A stretch of DNA of 64,000 bases from Dorea longicatena (GTDB lineage: Bacteria > Bacillota > Clostridia > Lachnospirales > Lachnospiraceae). Below, in pieces: positions 44,346-53,131 of the stretch. Location of the stretch: assembly GCF_024168045.1 (NCBI RefSeq), contig NZ_CP100126.1:1505501-1569500 (forward strand), written 5' to 3'. Numbering within the stretch: position 1 is the first letter of the stretch; each line of letters begins with the position of its first letter. Made by a program: the position numbers and the translations under genes. The notes beneath the pieces are model-generated. The model made no database searches. It was not told the DNA's origin and saw only the letters and a program-made list of their open reading frames with translations.

Positions 44346-46067
44346 CTATCCCCTCTCTTTCCTGTCTGTTCCAAGCTTTCTGTAACGGTTCATACAGGCA
44401 TAAATCTCCTGTATACGCGGTCTTGCAAGATTGCCCGGTACAATGTTTCCTTCACACATTCCGGCAGGTCCCCTTTTATCCAACAGCTTCTCCGCCTGTT
44501 CCACAGCCTGTCCAAGCGTCTTCTTTCCATCAAATACCTCCTCTTCCAGAAAGCGCACAATCTGCCCCAGCGTATTCAACTGTTCACTGTCCACGAGCTG
44601 TTCCACATACCGCAGATCGATCGTCTCATGACCGATCATGATTGCATCACGCCCCATTGTTTTCAATTTTACTCTGCCTTTCTGTCGAATACCCGGATTT
44701 CTGCGTACTTTCCGGTCATAGGATGGCTCTTTTGGCTTTTCTTCCGGGAACTTCAATGCCGGATAGTCTGCAGCTGCTTTCTTTGCAAGTTCCGTAATTT
44801 CTTTCGGAACATACTTATCCATCTGAACGATCTGATCCGCAATCTGGAAATAGGATCCGGAACTTCCCGCTACCAGCACGGTCGATATTCCATATTCCCG
44901 ATAAAGCTCCCTCACTCGCTCAATAAATGGTGTGATCGGCTCCATATCACGGTGAATCACCTGCTGCATCAGTTCATCCCTGACCATAAAGTTCGTTGCA
45001 CTTGTATCTTCATCAATCAGGAATACCTGTGTTCCCGCTTCCATGCTTTCTATGACATTTGCCGCCTGTGATGTACTTCCGCTCGCATCTTCTGTATCGA
45101 ACGCATAAGTATCTTTTCCATTTGGCAGATCATTGATAAACATGGAAATATCTGTATGCCGGATACTTCTTCCGTCTTCCGCACGGATCTTCATTGCCGT
45201 ATCATCCGTGACCACATATTCTCTTCCGTCTCCCGCAACATGTGGATATACACCACTTTCTAATGCTTTCAAAAGTGTAGATTTGCCATGGTAGCCGCCA
45301 CCTACGATCAAGGTAACCCCCTTTCGGATCCCCATTCCGGTAAGCATACCTTTATATGGAAGCTTCATAGTAATTCTCATAGAATCCGGTGAAGCAAACG
45401 GTACCGCATCCTTCATCGGTCTCTGGGAAACCCCCGATTCTCTCGGAAGTATAGATCCGTCAGCAACAAATGCGACCAGTCCTTCTTTTTTCAACTGTTC
45501 ACGGATATATTCCTGATCCACGGAAAGTTCTGCTGCCTGCTTTACTGCATTGCGGTCCATATTTTTATAATATAATGCTTTTTCCACACATGCCGGGAGA
45601 TATTGATAAAGAATTTTAACCAGCTCTCCTGCCTGTATCGTACGTCCTCTTGCCGGAAATCCGACTTCAAAGCGGACAGTCACATCCCCTGTCTTTTCAT
45701 CTATCTCACACGCCGTACGTTCCAGCACTTCCTGACCACATCTCGTCACCTGAATAATTCCGCTTTTTCCGGAACCATGTGCCTGAAACGAATGCCGTTC
45801 CAGCTGCTTTGCAAAATTTCGCAGCAGATAATCTGCCACCGCCGTCTTTTTATGTTTGCTGTCATATAGTTCTTTCGGAATCCGTACTGCTCTTCCGGCC
45901 ACCTGTATATGTAACCTGGACGGTGCTGCAAACGGATCTCCCTGTACATGATCAATTCCCAGTATATATGTTCCGAACTGGTATACGCCTCTTGTATCCT
46001 TATATGCCGGATATCCTCTGTGATCAATGCGTTCCAATATCTGTTTTAAATCTTCTGATGTCTTCAT
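44346..46067 (-). CDS. ABC-class P-loop ATPase of unknown function
   Basis: 573 residues. Matches the predicted ATPase-of-ABC-class family: ILERIDHRGYPAYKDTRG at the start, Walker A in VGGGYHGKSTLLKAL, DGREYVVTDD, Walker B in VFLIDEDTSATNFMVRD and a C-terminal helical domain. No membrane segments, so not a transporter. Its function is unknown in all organisms I recall. Separated from rsmD by 3 bases, so co-transcribed. Confidence 0.85.
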   Translation of the reverse strand: MKTSEDLKQILERIDHRGYPAYKDTRGVYQFGTYILGIDHVQGDPFAAPSRLHIQVAGRAVRIPKELYDSKHKKTAVADYLLRNFAKQLERHSFQAHGSGKSGIIQVTRCGQEVLERTACEIDEKTGDVTVRFEVGFPARGRTIQAGELVKILYQYLPACVEKALYYKNMDRNAVKQAAELSVDQEYIREQLKKEGLVAFVADGSILPRESGVSQRPMKDAVPFASPDSMRITMKLPYKGMLTGMGIRKGVTLIVGGGYHGKSTLLKALESGVYPHVAGDGREYVVTDDTAMKIRAEDGRSIRHTDISMFINDLPNGKDTYAFDTEDASGSTSQAANVIESMEAGTQVFLIDEDTSATNFMVRDELMQQVIHRDMEPITPFIERVRELYREYGISTVLVAGSSGSYFQIADQIVQMDKYVPKEITELAKKAAADYPALKFPEEKPKEPSYDRKVRRNPGIRQKGRVKLKTMGRDAIMIGHETIDLRYVEQLVDSEQLNTLGQIVRFLEEEVFDGKKTLGQAVEQAEKLLDKRGPAGMCEGNIVPGNLARPRIQEIYACMNRYRKLGTDRKERG

Positions 46068-46144
46068 ATTTTTGTAACTGCTACTATTCCTTTTTATTTT
46101 CTTCTCTTTCTTTTAGAAGTCTGCTTTTGCGTTTTTTCTGCACT

Positions 46145-46681
46145 CTACAGATCCACAATCCTTGCTCTGTGATGAATCGCCGGAAGATATTTCTGAAGCA
46201 GATCTTTTGTCTTGAATTTCAAATGGCTGGTATTGATCCCCGGATTGCATCCGAACCATTCTGCCTCTGCAACTTCCTTATCTATGATCACCTGCACATA
46301 ATCATCTTCATCCGTCAGAAGTCCCGCAACACTTGCAGATCCCGGTGTTGTACCAAGATGTTCCAGCATCTTCTCCGGTGGTGCGAATGACATATGGGAT
46401 ACGCCCAGCTTCTTACTGAAAGAAGACGTGTCAAACGCTTTATCGGCCGGCATCACCAGCAAGAAGAATGTCGTCTTCTTCTGATTACATAGGAACACAT
46501 TCTTCCGTATCTCCGTTCCGATTGCCTTGTCTACTTCCGCACATTCTTCCATAGAAGATGCCGGATCATTGTCTACCTGTTCATATGGGATTTTTAATTT
46601 TTCCAATGTATCGTAGAATTTACGCTCTAACGGCATTCTCTCGTCTGCCGGTGCTTTTGTCCTTATTTCACTGATATACAT
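46145..46681 (-). CDS. YbaK/ProX-type aminoacyl-tRNA deacylase
   Basis: 178 residues from the ATG at 46681 (CGGAGG 9 bases upstream); the frame opens 19 codons earlier but lacks a site. Family landmarks: KIPYEQVDNDPASSMEECAEVDKAIGTEIRKNVFLCNQKK (with the conserved Lys), LLVMPADKAFD, GVSHMSFAPPEKMLEHLGTTPGSASVAGL. These proteins hydrolyse mischarged Ala- or Cys-tRNA(Pro). The related PrdX label is used in proline-fermenting Clostridia; nothing here supports that use. Confidence 0.85.
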   Translation of the reverse strand: MYISEIRTKAPADERMPLERKFYDTLEKLKIPYEQVDNDPASSMEECAEVDKAIGTEIRKNVFLCNQKKTTFFLLVMPADKAFDTSSFSKKLGVSHMSFAPPEKMLEHLGTTPGSASVAGLLTDEDDYVQVIIDKEVAEAEWFGCNPGINTSHLKFKTKDLLQKYLPAIHHRARIVDL

Positions 46682-46879
46682 AACACTAAACCTCCGTTTC
46701 TGATACTTATACTTGTTAACATTATATCGAATCTGCACAGCGATTGCAATTTTTACATTACAAATTTATTTCTTATAAATTTCTGTTTCTGTCATTTTAT
46801 GCTATACTATAATTGATGTTGTCGGGGGATTTCTGCCTTTGACACCTTTATATCTAAAAAGTCACAAGGAGAAAAAGTC

Positions 46880-47497
46880 ATGAAATACGTATTAGCCTCA
46901 GCTTCTCCCAGACGGCAGGAGCTGCTTACCCAGGCAGGATTTTCTTTTGATGTTATCCCGTCTGCAGTTAAAGAAAAGATTACAAAAGATATTCCATCCG
47001 ATGTCGTGATGGAACTGGCACATCAAAAAGCTCTTGATGTATACGAATCACGGATAAAAGATAATCCTGCATATCAGACAGAAGACTGTATCGTGATCGG
47101 TGCCGACACCATTGTATCTTACCGCGGTGAGATTCTCGGAAAACCGGCTGATAACGAGGAAGCCTTTGATATGCTTTCCATGCTCGCGGACCGCACACAT
47201 CAAGTCTATACCGGAGTCACATTCGCAGGACATATCAGCGGGAAGCAGATCCTACATACATTTTACGAAAAAACGGATGTTACATTTTATCCAGTCACAA
47301 AAGAGGATCTTCATACTTATGTTGACAGCGGTGATTCTCTTGACAAAGCCGGCGCTTACGGCATCCAGGGCGCATTTGCCATCCACGTAAAAGGGATCGA
47401 AGGTGATTATAATAATGTAGTCGGCCTTCCGATCGCACGACTCTACCATGAACTTGATTCCATTTTGCCAAAGGAGAAGATACATTATGCATTCTAG
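46880..47497 (+). CDS. maf: Maf-family nucleoside triphosphate pyrophosphatase
   Basis: 205 residues. Typical start YVLASASPRRQELLTQAG, then CIVIGADTIVSYRGEILGKP, and DKAGAYGIQGAFAIHVKGIEGDYNNVVGLPI near the C-terminus. Maf proteins hydrolyse modified or canonical NTPs to prevent misincorporation; a link to septum formation is described in Bacillus. A TATAAT lies at 46808-46813. Overlaps the next gene by 11 bases. Confidence 0.92.
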   Translation: MKYVLASASPRRQELLTQAGFSFDVIPSAVKEKITKDIPSDVVMELAHQKALDVYESRIKDNPAYQTEDCIVIGADTIVSYRGEILGKPADNEEAFDMLSMLADRTHQVYTGVTFAGHISGKQILHTFYEKTDVTFYPVTKEDLHTYVDSGDSLDKAGAYGIQGAFAIHVKGIEGDYNNVVGLPIARLYHELDSILPKEKIHYAF

Positions 47498-48440
47498 CCG
47501 GAGTAAACAGAAATACGAAAAATCCGCACTCCGTATCTCCATCACAGGAAGTACGATTTTCGTAATCCTGGAGATCGTTATGGCGGTCATCACAAGGTCG
47601 CAGGCCGTCCTTCTGGACAGTGTCTATGACGGCGTCGAGATTCTGATGGTATTCGTGTCACTTTCACTGGTTCCGCTGATGTACAAGCCGTCCAGCGAAA
47701 GCCACCCATTTGGTTACCAGCAGATTGAATCCTTATTTGTTGTTGTAAAAGGTGCGATCATGATTGCTGTTACCGTCGGACTGATCATTAACAACATCCA
47801 GATCATCTTCCACGGCGGCCAGCATGTCAACTTTTCCATGGTTGCGTATTTTGAAATGAGTGCCACCTTAGTCAGTATTGCTGTGATCTTCCTGCTTCGC
47901 AGGATGAACAGTAAACTGACTTCACCGATCGTGATCATGGAGATCCAGGAATGGCAGATCGACTCTGTTGCATCATTTGGTATGTGCATCGCATTCTTTC
48001 TGCCGCAGATCATAACCGGAGAATGGTTCCAGCCTTTGATTCCTTATCTCGACCCGATACTGGCGATCATCCTGTCCCTTTTTATGCTTCCGGTTCCGGT
48101 AAAAACCGTGATTACGGGACTTCGGGACCTGTTCTTACTCCCTCCGGAGGAAGAAACGGTTCAGGAGATCAAAGATATCGTATCTCCGATTCTTGCCACA
48201 TACGGGGACACAAAATTATATTATGATATCCTGCGTACCGGACGGAAATTATGGATCAGCGTATATATCACCATGAACCGTGATATGATTTCTATTTCCA
48301 AATTCAAATCTGTGCAGAAAGAGATTATCCAGGCGCTTTCAAAAGAATATCAGGATTTTTATTTTGAACTACTTCCGGACATTGAATACAACGGGGATAC
48401 AGAGGTTCCCGAACCCGTTCCTGATGAAGAAGAAGCATAA
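47487..48440 (+). CDS. Cation diffusion facilitator (CDF) metal exporter
   Basis: 317 residues from the ATG at 47487 (AAGGAG 10 bases upstream, inside maf). Six membrane helices: SALRISITGSTIFVILEIVMAVIT, then the metal-site region DSVYDGVEIL with ESHPFGYQQIESLF following, and EWQIDSVASFGMCIAFFLP further on. A C-terminal cytoplasmic domain (about 215-317) ends in an acidic tail (EVPEPVPDEEEA). The site differs from the classic HxxxD/DxxxD pattern, so the metal (Mn, Fe or Zn) is uncertain. Translationally coupled to maf. Confidence 0.85.
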   Translation: MHSSRSKQKYEKSALRISITGSTIFVILEIVMAVITRSQAVLLDSVYDGVEILMVFVSLSLVPLMYKPSSESHPFGYQQIESLFVVVKGAIMIAVTVGLIINNIQIIFHGGQHVNFSMVAYFEMSATLVSIAVIFLLRRMNSKLTSPIVIMEIQEWQIDSVASFGMCIAFFLPQIITGEWFQPLIPYLDPILAIILSLFMLPVPVKTVITGLRDLFLLPPEEETVQEIKDIVSPILATYGDTKLYYDILRTGRKLWISVYITMNRDMISISKFKSVQKEIIQALSKEYQDFYFELLPDIEYNGDTEVPEPVPDEEEA

Positions 48441-48445
48441 TACGT

Positions 48446-48482
48446 AAGAGGCTGCCAGCATAATTGCCGGCAGCCTCTTTTT
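48446..48482 (+). terminator. Terminator of the maf-CDF operon
   Basis: 11-base arms AAGAGGCTGCC (48446-48456) and GGCAGCCTCTT (48469-48479), followed by T on the plus strand. The minus strand may also use it for the aminotransferase gene. Confidence 0.85.
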
Positions 48483-48522
48483 AAAGGTAGTTTTATGAAT
48501 CAAAATTGTGGTATTGTCTGAA

Positions 48523-49743
48523 TTAGTATTTTGCAGCTGCATCTTCGATAGACGCTCTCATGATCAACATCAACTCATCAATCTGTTTCTTTGTTACGAT
48601 AAGTGGCGGGATCATACGGTTTACACTGTCTCCGATTGCTGTGATCAGTGCCATTCTGTCAAGGCATCCGTGTTTTACCTCTACAGCGATCGGAATATCA
48701 TATTCGCATCCGACCAGCAATCCACGTCCTCTTGCTTCTTTCACATGTGGGAGTTTTGCAAGTTCCTGTTTCATGTATTCTCCCATTTCTTTTGCATTTT
48801 CACTTAAGTTATTATCAAGAATTTCTGTTACAGATGCAAGACCTGCTGCACATGTTACACAGTGTCCGCCATATGTAGAACCATGTGTTCCTGCTGTAAA
48901 TTCTTTTGCTACTTTCTCTGTTGCACAACATGCTGCTAATGGCATTCCGCCTCCGACTGCTTTTGCCATGGACACTGCATCTGGCTTCACGCCATATCCC
49001 ATGTATGCCATCGGTGCTCCGGTACGTCCCCATCCTGTCTGAACCTCATCAAACAGGAGTAACATATCTTTTTCATCACATAATTTACGAAGTCCTTCAA
49101 TGAATTCCTGTGTTGCAGGATGCACACCACCTTCACCCTGTACAGGCTCAATCATGATTGCGATCGTATTCTCTGTTACCTTAGATTTGAAATCTTCAAG
49201 GTTATTATATTCTGCATAATCGAATCCCGGAAGCATTGGTTTGAATCCCATCTGGATGGCATTGTCCGGCTGTCCTGTTGCAGACATTGCTCCGTATGTT
49301 CTTCCATGGAAACCATGTTTTGCTGTAATGATGTGATATCTTTCCGGTCCAAAGTTATCCACACCGTATTTTCTTGCCATCTTGATCATGCACTCATTGG
49401 CTTCTGTTCCGGAGTTCTGATAAAAGATCTTATCCATTCCAATCGTATCACAGATCTTCTTAGCCAGTAATGCCTGTGGAATTGTGTATGGGTAGTTAAA
49501 TGTATGCATGATATCATCTAACTGATCCTTGATTGCTGCAATGACTTTTGGATTTCTGTTACCACAGCTGTTAACGGCAACTCCACCGTAGAAATCAAGA
49601 TATGCATTTCCCTCTTCATCATACAAATACATGCCCTCTGCTCTCTCTGCAATGAAATCATATCTTTCATAAGTCTCCATCATATACTTATTGACCATGT
49701 CCTTCAACTCTTGTGCTGTAAGTCCCGTATCCTTTAATCTCAT
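48523..49743 (-). CDS. Class III aminotransferase (acetylornithine-type)
   Basis: 406 residues from the ATG at 49743, which has GAGGAG 7 bases upstream; an ATG at 49764 has none. PLP-dependent class III fold: FYQNSGTEANECMIKMARK, HGFHGRTYGAMSATGQ, EPVQGEGGVHPA, LLLFDEVQTGWGRTG, and the cofactor lysine in VSMAKAVGGGMPLAA. Closest in pattern to acetylornithine/succinylornithine aminotransferases (ArgD/AstC-like). No other arginine genes are near, so the substrate could be ornithine, GABA or another omega-amino acid. Preceded by an unusual leader with a promoter and immediate terminator. Confidence 0.85.
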   Translation of the reverse strand: MRLKDTGLTAQELKDMVNKYMMETYERYDFIAERAEGMYLYDEEGNAYLDFYGGVAVNSCGNRNPKVIAAIKDQLDDIMHTFNYPYTIPQALLAKKICDTIGMDKIFYQNSGTEANECMIKMARKYGVDNFGPERYHIITAKHGFHGRTYGAMSATGQPDNAIQMGFKPMLPGFDYAEYNNLEDFKSKVTENTIAIMIEPVQGEGGVHPATQEFIEGLRKLCDEKDMLLLFDEVQTGWGRTGAPMAYMGYGVKPDAVSMAKAVGGGMPLAACCATEKVAKEFTAGTHGSTYGGHCVTCAAGLASVTEILDNNLSENAKEMGEYMKQELAKLPHVKEARGRGLLVGCEYDIPIAVEVKHGCLDRMALITAIGDSVNRMIPPLIVTKKQIDELMLIMRASIEDAAAKY

Positions 49744-49838
49744 AATAAAACTCCTCACTTTCATTCATTTTCGAATTTGTTGAATTATGATCTCGTTCGT
49801 TTTCCTATCCTTTTATCACTCTGTCATTAGAACGAAAA

Positions 49839-49872
49839 AAAGGCACCACACCCAAACGGGTATGGCGCCTTT
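49839..49872 (-). terminator. Terminator hairpin in the leader of the aminotransferase gene
   Basis: Nested pairing AAAGGC/GCCTTT, CCA/TGG, CCC/GGG between 49839 and 49872 with seven T on the minus strand. It begins only about 12 bases after the predicted transcription start. Confidence 0.75.
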
Positions 49873-49889
49873 GCCTTTCAACGATTCAC

Positions 49890-49918
49890 AGTATATACCT
49901 GTGTTTTTGAAACGTCAA
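49890..49918 (-). promoter_or_regulatory. Strong promoter upstream of the leader terminator
   Basis: TTGACG (49913-49918), 17 bases, TATACT (49890-49895) on the minus strand. Confidence 0.7.
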
Positions 49919-49981
49919 TATGTTTTTTGAAATTTTTTTTAAATATTTTTATCATGAACTTTTCCGACATACACAGGTATA
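49894..49981. repeat. 11-base perfect inverted repeat flanking an AT-rich core
   Basis: TATACCTGTGT at 49894-49904 and its complement at 49971-49981, 66 bases apart. The left copy overlaps the -10 of the promoter. Confidence 0.55.
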
Positions 49982-49983
49982 AA

Positions 49984-50011
49984 AAATAGAGTGTCATACG
50001 ACACTCTATTT
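49984..50011 (-). terminator. Terminator of rpsU
   Basis: Perfect 12-base stem with a 4-base loop, ten bases after the rpsU stop; T-rich tract on the minus strand. Confidence 0.9.
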
Positions 50012-50020
50012 CTGCACATA

Positions 50021-50197
50021 TTAGTTATACTTACGTTTTCTAGCAGCTTCAGATTTCTTTTTGCGTCTTACGCTTGGTTTTTCGTAATGTTCTCTTTTAC
50101 GAATTTCCTGCTGAATACCAGCCTTTGCACAGTTTCTTTTGAATCTGCGTAAAGCGCTATCTAACGATTCGTTTTCTTTAACGATTACATTTGACAT
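50021..50197 (-). CDS. rpsU: 30S ribosomal protein S21
   Basis: 58 residues from the ATG at 50197 (AGGTG upstream), the standard length. The sequence [19 protein letters not shown] followed by [37 protein letters not shown] is the S21 pattern, Arg/Lys-rich at the end. It joins the small subunit near the mRNA exit. It has its own promoter between alaS and rpsU and a strong terminator. Confidence 0.96.
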   Translation of the reverse strand: MSNVIVKENESLDSALRRFKRNCAKAGIQQEIRKREHYEKPSVRRKKKSEAARKRKYN

Positions 50198-50276
50198 AGT
50201 CTCACACCTAACCTCCCCTCCAGTCCTATATTGTGCATCATACGACTGTTCGGGTATTTTTATTGCACTACATATG

Positions 50277-50304
50277 ATTATAACATATTTTTTTCTCACG
50301 TCAA
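50277..50304 (-). promoter_or_regulatory. Promoter of rpsU
   Basis: TTGACG (50299-50304), 16 bases, TATAAT (50277-50282) on the minus strand, about 80 bases before the start codon. Confidence 0.7.
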
Positions 50305-50360
50305 CAACTTTCTTCCACTTTGGAAAAAATTGCAAAATTTCGCGAATTGACAGTAAAATT

Positions 50361-53000
50361 TTATGCAAGCTGTCCTTCTAATGCTTCTTTTGCAGCCTTC
50401 AGAGCATCCTCTACACCTGCCGGATTCTTACCGCCGGCCTGCGCCATATTCGGACGTCCGCCGCCACCGCCGCCAACTAATTTGGCAACTGCTTTGATCA
50501 GGTTACCTGCATGAGCTCCCTGTTTCATAGCTCCGTCTGTAGCGGTAGCCATCAGGCTTACTTTACCATCATTAACAGAAGCAAGCAGGATCACACCTTC
50601 GCCCAGCTTCTCTTTTAACTGGTCTCCAAGATCACGAAGGCCGTTCATATCTACACCTTCCAGGCTTGTAGCAAGGAATTTCACACCTTTTACTTCTTCT
50701 ACCTGGTTCATCACATCACCCATGGCATCTTTTGCAAGTTTGCTCTTCAGGCTCTCTACTTCGCCCTTTAATACCTTATTTTCATTCATCAGATGAGAAA
50801 CCTTCTCTTCGATGTTTTCCGGTGTTGCTTTCAGTAATTTTGCAGTCTCATGAAGCTTCTTCTCCTGAGCGCTATAGTAATCCAGAAGTCCTTTGGATGT
50901 CAGGGCTTCAATACGGCGTACTCCGGCAGCCACACCTGTCTCGGACAGGATCTTAAATGCCATGATGTTTCCTGTATTCTTTACATGTGTACCACCACAG
51001 AATTCGATAGAGAAATCACCCATACTTACAACACGTACAATGTCTCCGTATTTTTCTCCGAACAGAGCTGCAGCTCCCGTCTTCTTAGCCTCTTCGATCG
51101 GCATATTTTTAATTACAACCGGAAGATTCTCACGGATCTTCTCATTTACGATATCTTCAACCTTCTGCAGTTCTTCTGCTGTCATGGCAGAGAAATGTGT
51201 AAAGTCGAAACGCAATCTCTGTGCATTATTCAGAGATCCTGCCTGCTCTACGTGATTGCCAAGTACCATACGGAGAGCTTTCTGAAGCAGATGGGTTGCA
51301 CTGTGGTTGTTCTCAGCAAGTGCACGGTTCTCTTTGTCAACTTTCAGCATTACCTTGTCACCGACTTTGACCATACCTTTTGTAACCTGTCCGATATGGC
51401 CGAATTTATCACCTGCAAGCTTCACAACATCTTCCACTACAAATTCGCCGTCTTCTGTACAGATCACGCCTTTATCAGCTTCCTGTCCACCCATCGTCGC
51501 ATAGAACGGAGTCTTAGCAGTAATAATCGTTCCTTTATCTCCGTCTGTCAGTGCATCTACCACTTCTGTCTCACTTGTCATAGCTGTTACTTCAGATTCC
51601 ACTTCCAGCTGGTCATATCCAACAAATTCAGAAGATAATTCTGCCTCTAGTTGGTCGTATACACTTGCATCTTTACCGCTGTAGTTATGTGTACCAAATG
51701 TTCCTTCGGATTTTGCACGTTGTTCTTTCTGTGCTTCTTCAAATCCTTTCTCATCATAAGTCAGACCCTTCTCTTCCAGGATCTCACTTGTCAGGTCGAT
51801 TGGGAATCCATAAGTATCATACAGCTTAAATGCATTCTTTCCGGAAAGAACCGTCTCTCCGTTCTTCTTCATCTCTTCTTCCATGTCTGCAAGAATAGAA
51901 AGTCCCTGGTCGATCGTCTTATTAAACTGTGCTTCTTCTTTTGCGATTACATTAAAGATAAAGTCTTTCTTTTCTTCCAGTTCCGGATATCCGTCTTTAG
52001 ATCCGTCAATAACTGTCTGTGCAAGTTCTACAAGGAATGCTCCCTTGATTCCAAGAAGTCTTCCATGACGGCATGCACGGCGGAGAAGACGTCTCAATAC
52101 ATATCCACGTCCGCTGTTTGATGGAAGGATACCGTCTGAGATCATAAATGTTACTGAACGGATGTGGTCTGTCAGTACTCGGATTGAAGTATCTGTGTTA
52201 TCATCTTTCTGATATTCTACTCCTGCCATGTTACATACATGGTCTCTTAAAGCCTTTAATGTATCGATATCGAACATGGAATCAACATCCTGCACGATAC
52301 ATGCCAGACGTTCCAGTCCCATACCTGTATCGATGTTCTTCTGCTCTAATTCTGTATAGTTATTATGTCCGTCGTTGTCAAACTGTGTAAATACGTTGTT
52401 CCAGATCTCCATGTAACGGTCACATTCACATCCGACTGTACATCCTGGCTCTCCGCATCCATATTTTTCTCCACGGTCATAATATACTTCTGAACACGGT
52501 CCGCAAGGTCCTGCTCCATGCTCCCAGAAGTTATCTTCCTTTCCGAAACGGAAGATTCTCTCCTCCGGAATTCCAATCTCTTTATTCCAGATCTCGAAGG
52601 CCTCATCGTCATCCTGGTAAATGGATGGATATAATCTATCTGGATCCAGTCCCACTACTTCTGTAAGGAACTCCCATGTCCAGTGAATTGCTTCGTTTTT
52701 AAAATAGTCTCCAAATGAGAAGTTACCAAGCATTTCGAAAAATGTACCATGTCTGGCTGTCTTTCCTACGTTCTCGATATCTCCTGTACGGATACATTTC
52801 TGACAGGTGGTAACTCGTCTTCTCGGTGGTATCTCCTGTCCTGTAAAATATGGTTTCAATGGTGCCATACCAGAGTTGATCAGTAACAGACTCTTATCGT
52901 TATGAGGCACTAACGAGAAACTCTTCATTGCCAGATGTCCCTTACTTTCAAAAAACTCAAGAAACATTCTTCTTAATTCGTTTACGCCATACTTCTGCAT
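50361..53000 (-). CDS. alaS: Alanyl-tRNA synthetase
   Basis: 879 residues from the ATG at 53000 (AGGAGG 5 bases upstream), the standard start [22 protein letters not shown]. Catalytic core includes [14 protein letters not shown] and [21 protein letters not shown]. The editing domain has [10 protein letters not shown] and [11 protein letters not shown] (zinc ligands). The C-terminal DHHA1 domain ends with [15 protein letters not shown]. Charges tRNA(Ala). No T-box is visible upstream in the 130 bases before the hydrogenase gene. Confidence 0.97.
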   Translation of the reverse strand: MQKYGVNELRRMFLEFFESKGHLAMKSFSLVPHNDKSLLLINSGMAPLKPYFTGQEIPPRRRVTTCQKCIRTGDIENVGKTARHGTFFEMLGNFSFGDYFKNEAIHWTWEFLTEVVGLDPDRLYPSIYQDDDEAFEIWNKEIGIPEERIFRFGKEDNFWEHGAGPCGPCSEVYYDRGEKYGCGEPGCTVGCECDRYMEIWNNVFTQFDNDGHNNYTELEQKNIDTGMGLERLACIVQDVDSMFDIDTLKALRDHVCNMAGVEYQKDDNTDTSIRVLTDHIRSVTFMISDGILPSNSGRGYVLRRLLRRACRHGRLLGIKGAFLVELAQTVIDGSKDGYPELEEKKDFIFNVIAKEEAQFNKTIDQGLSILADMEEEMKKNGETVLSGKNAFKLYDTYGFPIDLTSEILEEKGLTYDEKGFEEAQKEQRAKSEGTFGTHNYSGKDASVYDQLEAELSSEFVGYDQLEVESEVTAMTSETEVVDALTDGDKGTIITAKTPFYATMGGQEADKGVICTEDGEFVVEDVVKLAGDKFGHIGQVTKGMVKVGDKVMLKVDKENRALAENNHSATHLLQKALRMVLGNHVEQAGSLNNAQRLRFDFTHFSAMTAEELQKVEDIVNEKIRENLPVVIKNMPIEEAKKTGAAALFGEKYGDIVRVVSMGDFSIEFCGGTHVKNTGNIMAFKILSETGVAAGVRRIEALTSKGLLDYYSAQEKKLHETAKLLKATPENIEEKVSHLMNENKVLKGEVESLKSKLAKDAMGDVMNQVEEVKGVKFLATSLEGVDMNGLRDLGDQLKEKLGEGVILLASVNDGKVSLMATATDGAMKQGAHAGNLIKAVAKLVGGGGGGRPNMAQAGGKNPAGVEDALKAAKEALEGQLA

Positions 53001-53075
53001 AATTTCCTCCTGCTCTACATTCATGTATCTAATCAGTATAAATATTTTTATCAATACTAACTTTTAATTATAAAG

Positions 53076-53112
53076 AGAGACAGGCGTTTTGTCAATCTTT
53101 ACGCCTGTCTCT
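53076..53112. terminator. Terminator downstream of the hydrogenase gene
   Basis: 11-base perfect arms (53076-53086 and 53102-53112). The T-tract is strong on the plus strand and weak on the minus strand, where the transcript actually comes from. Confidence 0.7.
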
Positions 53113-53131
53113 TTTTTGGTCTCTTTTTTAC

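Noticed and set aside
50400..52400. Several long antisense frames inside alaS
   Set aside because: Shadows of a well-conserved gene; no start sites or domains.
53001..53131. T-box or riboswitch before alaS, and a SAM riboswitch before metF
   Set aside because: The spaces are too short (131 and 31 bases) and show no T-box or SAM-box landmarks.
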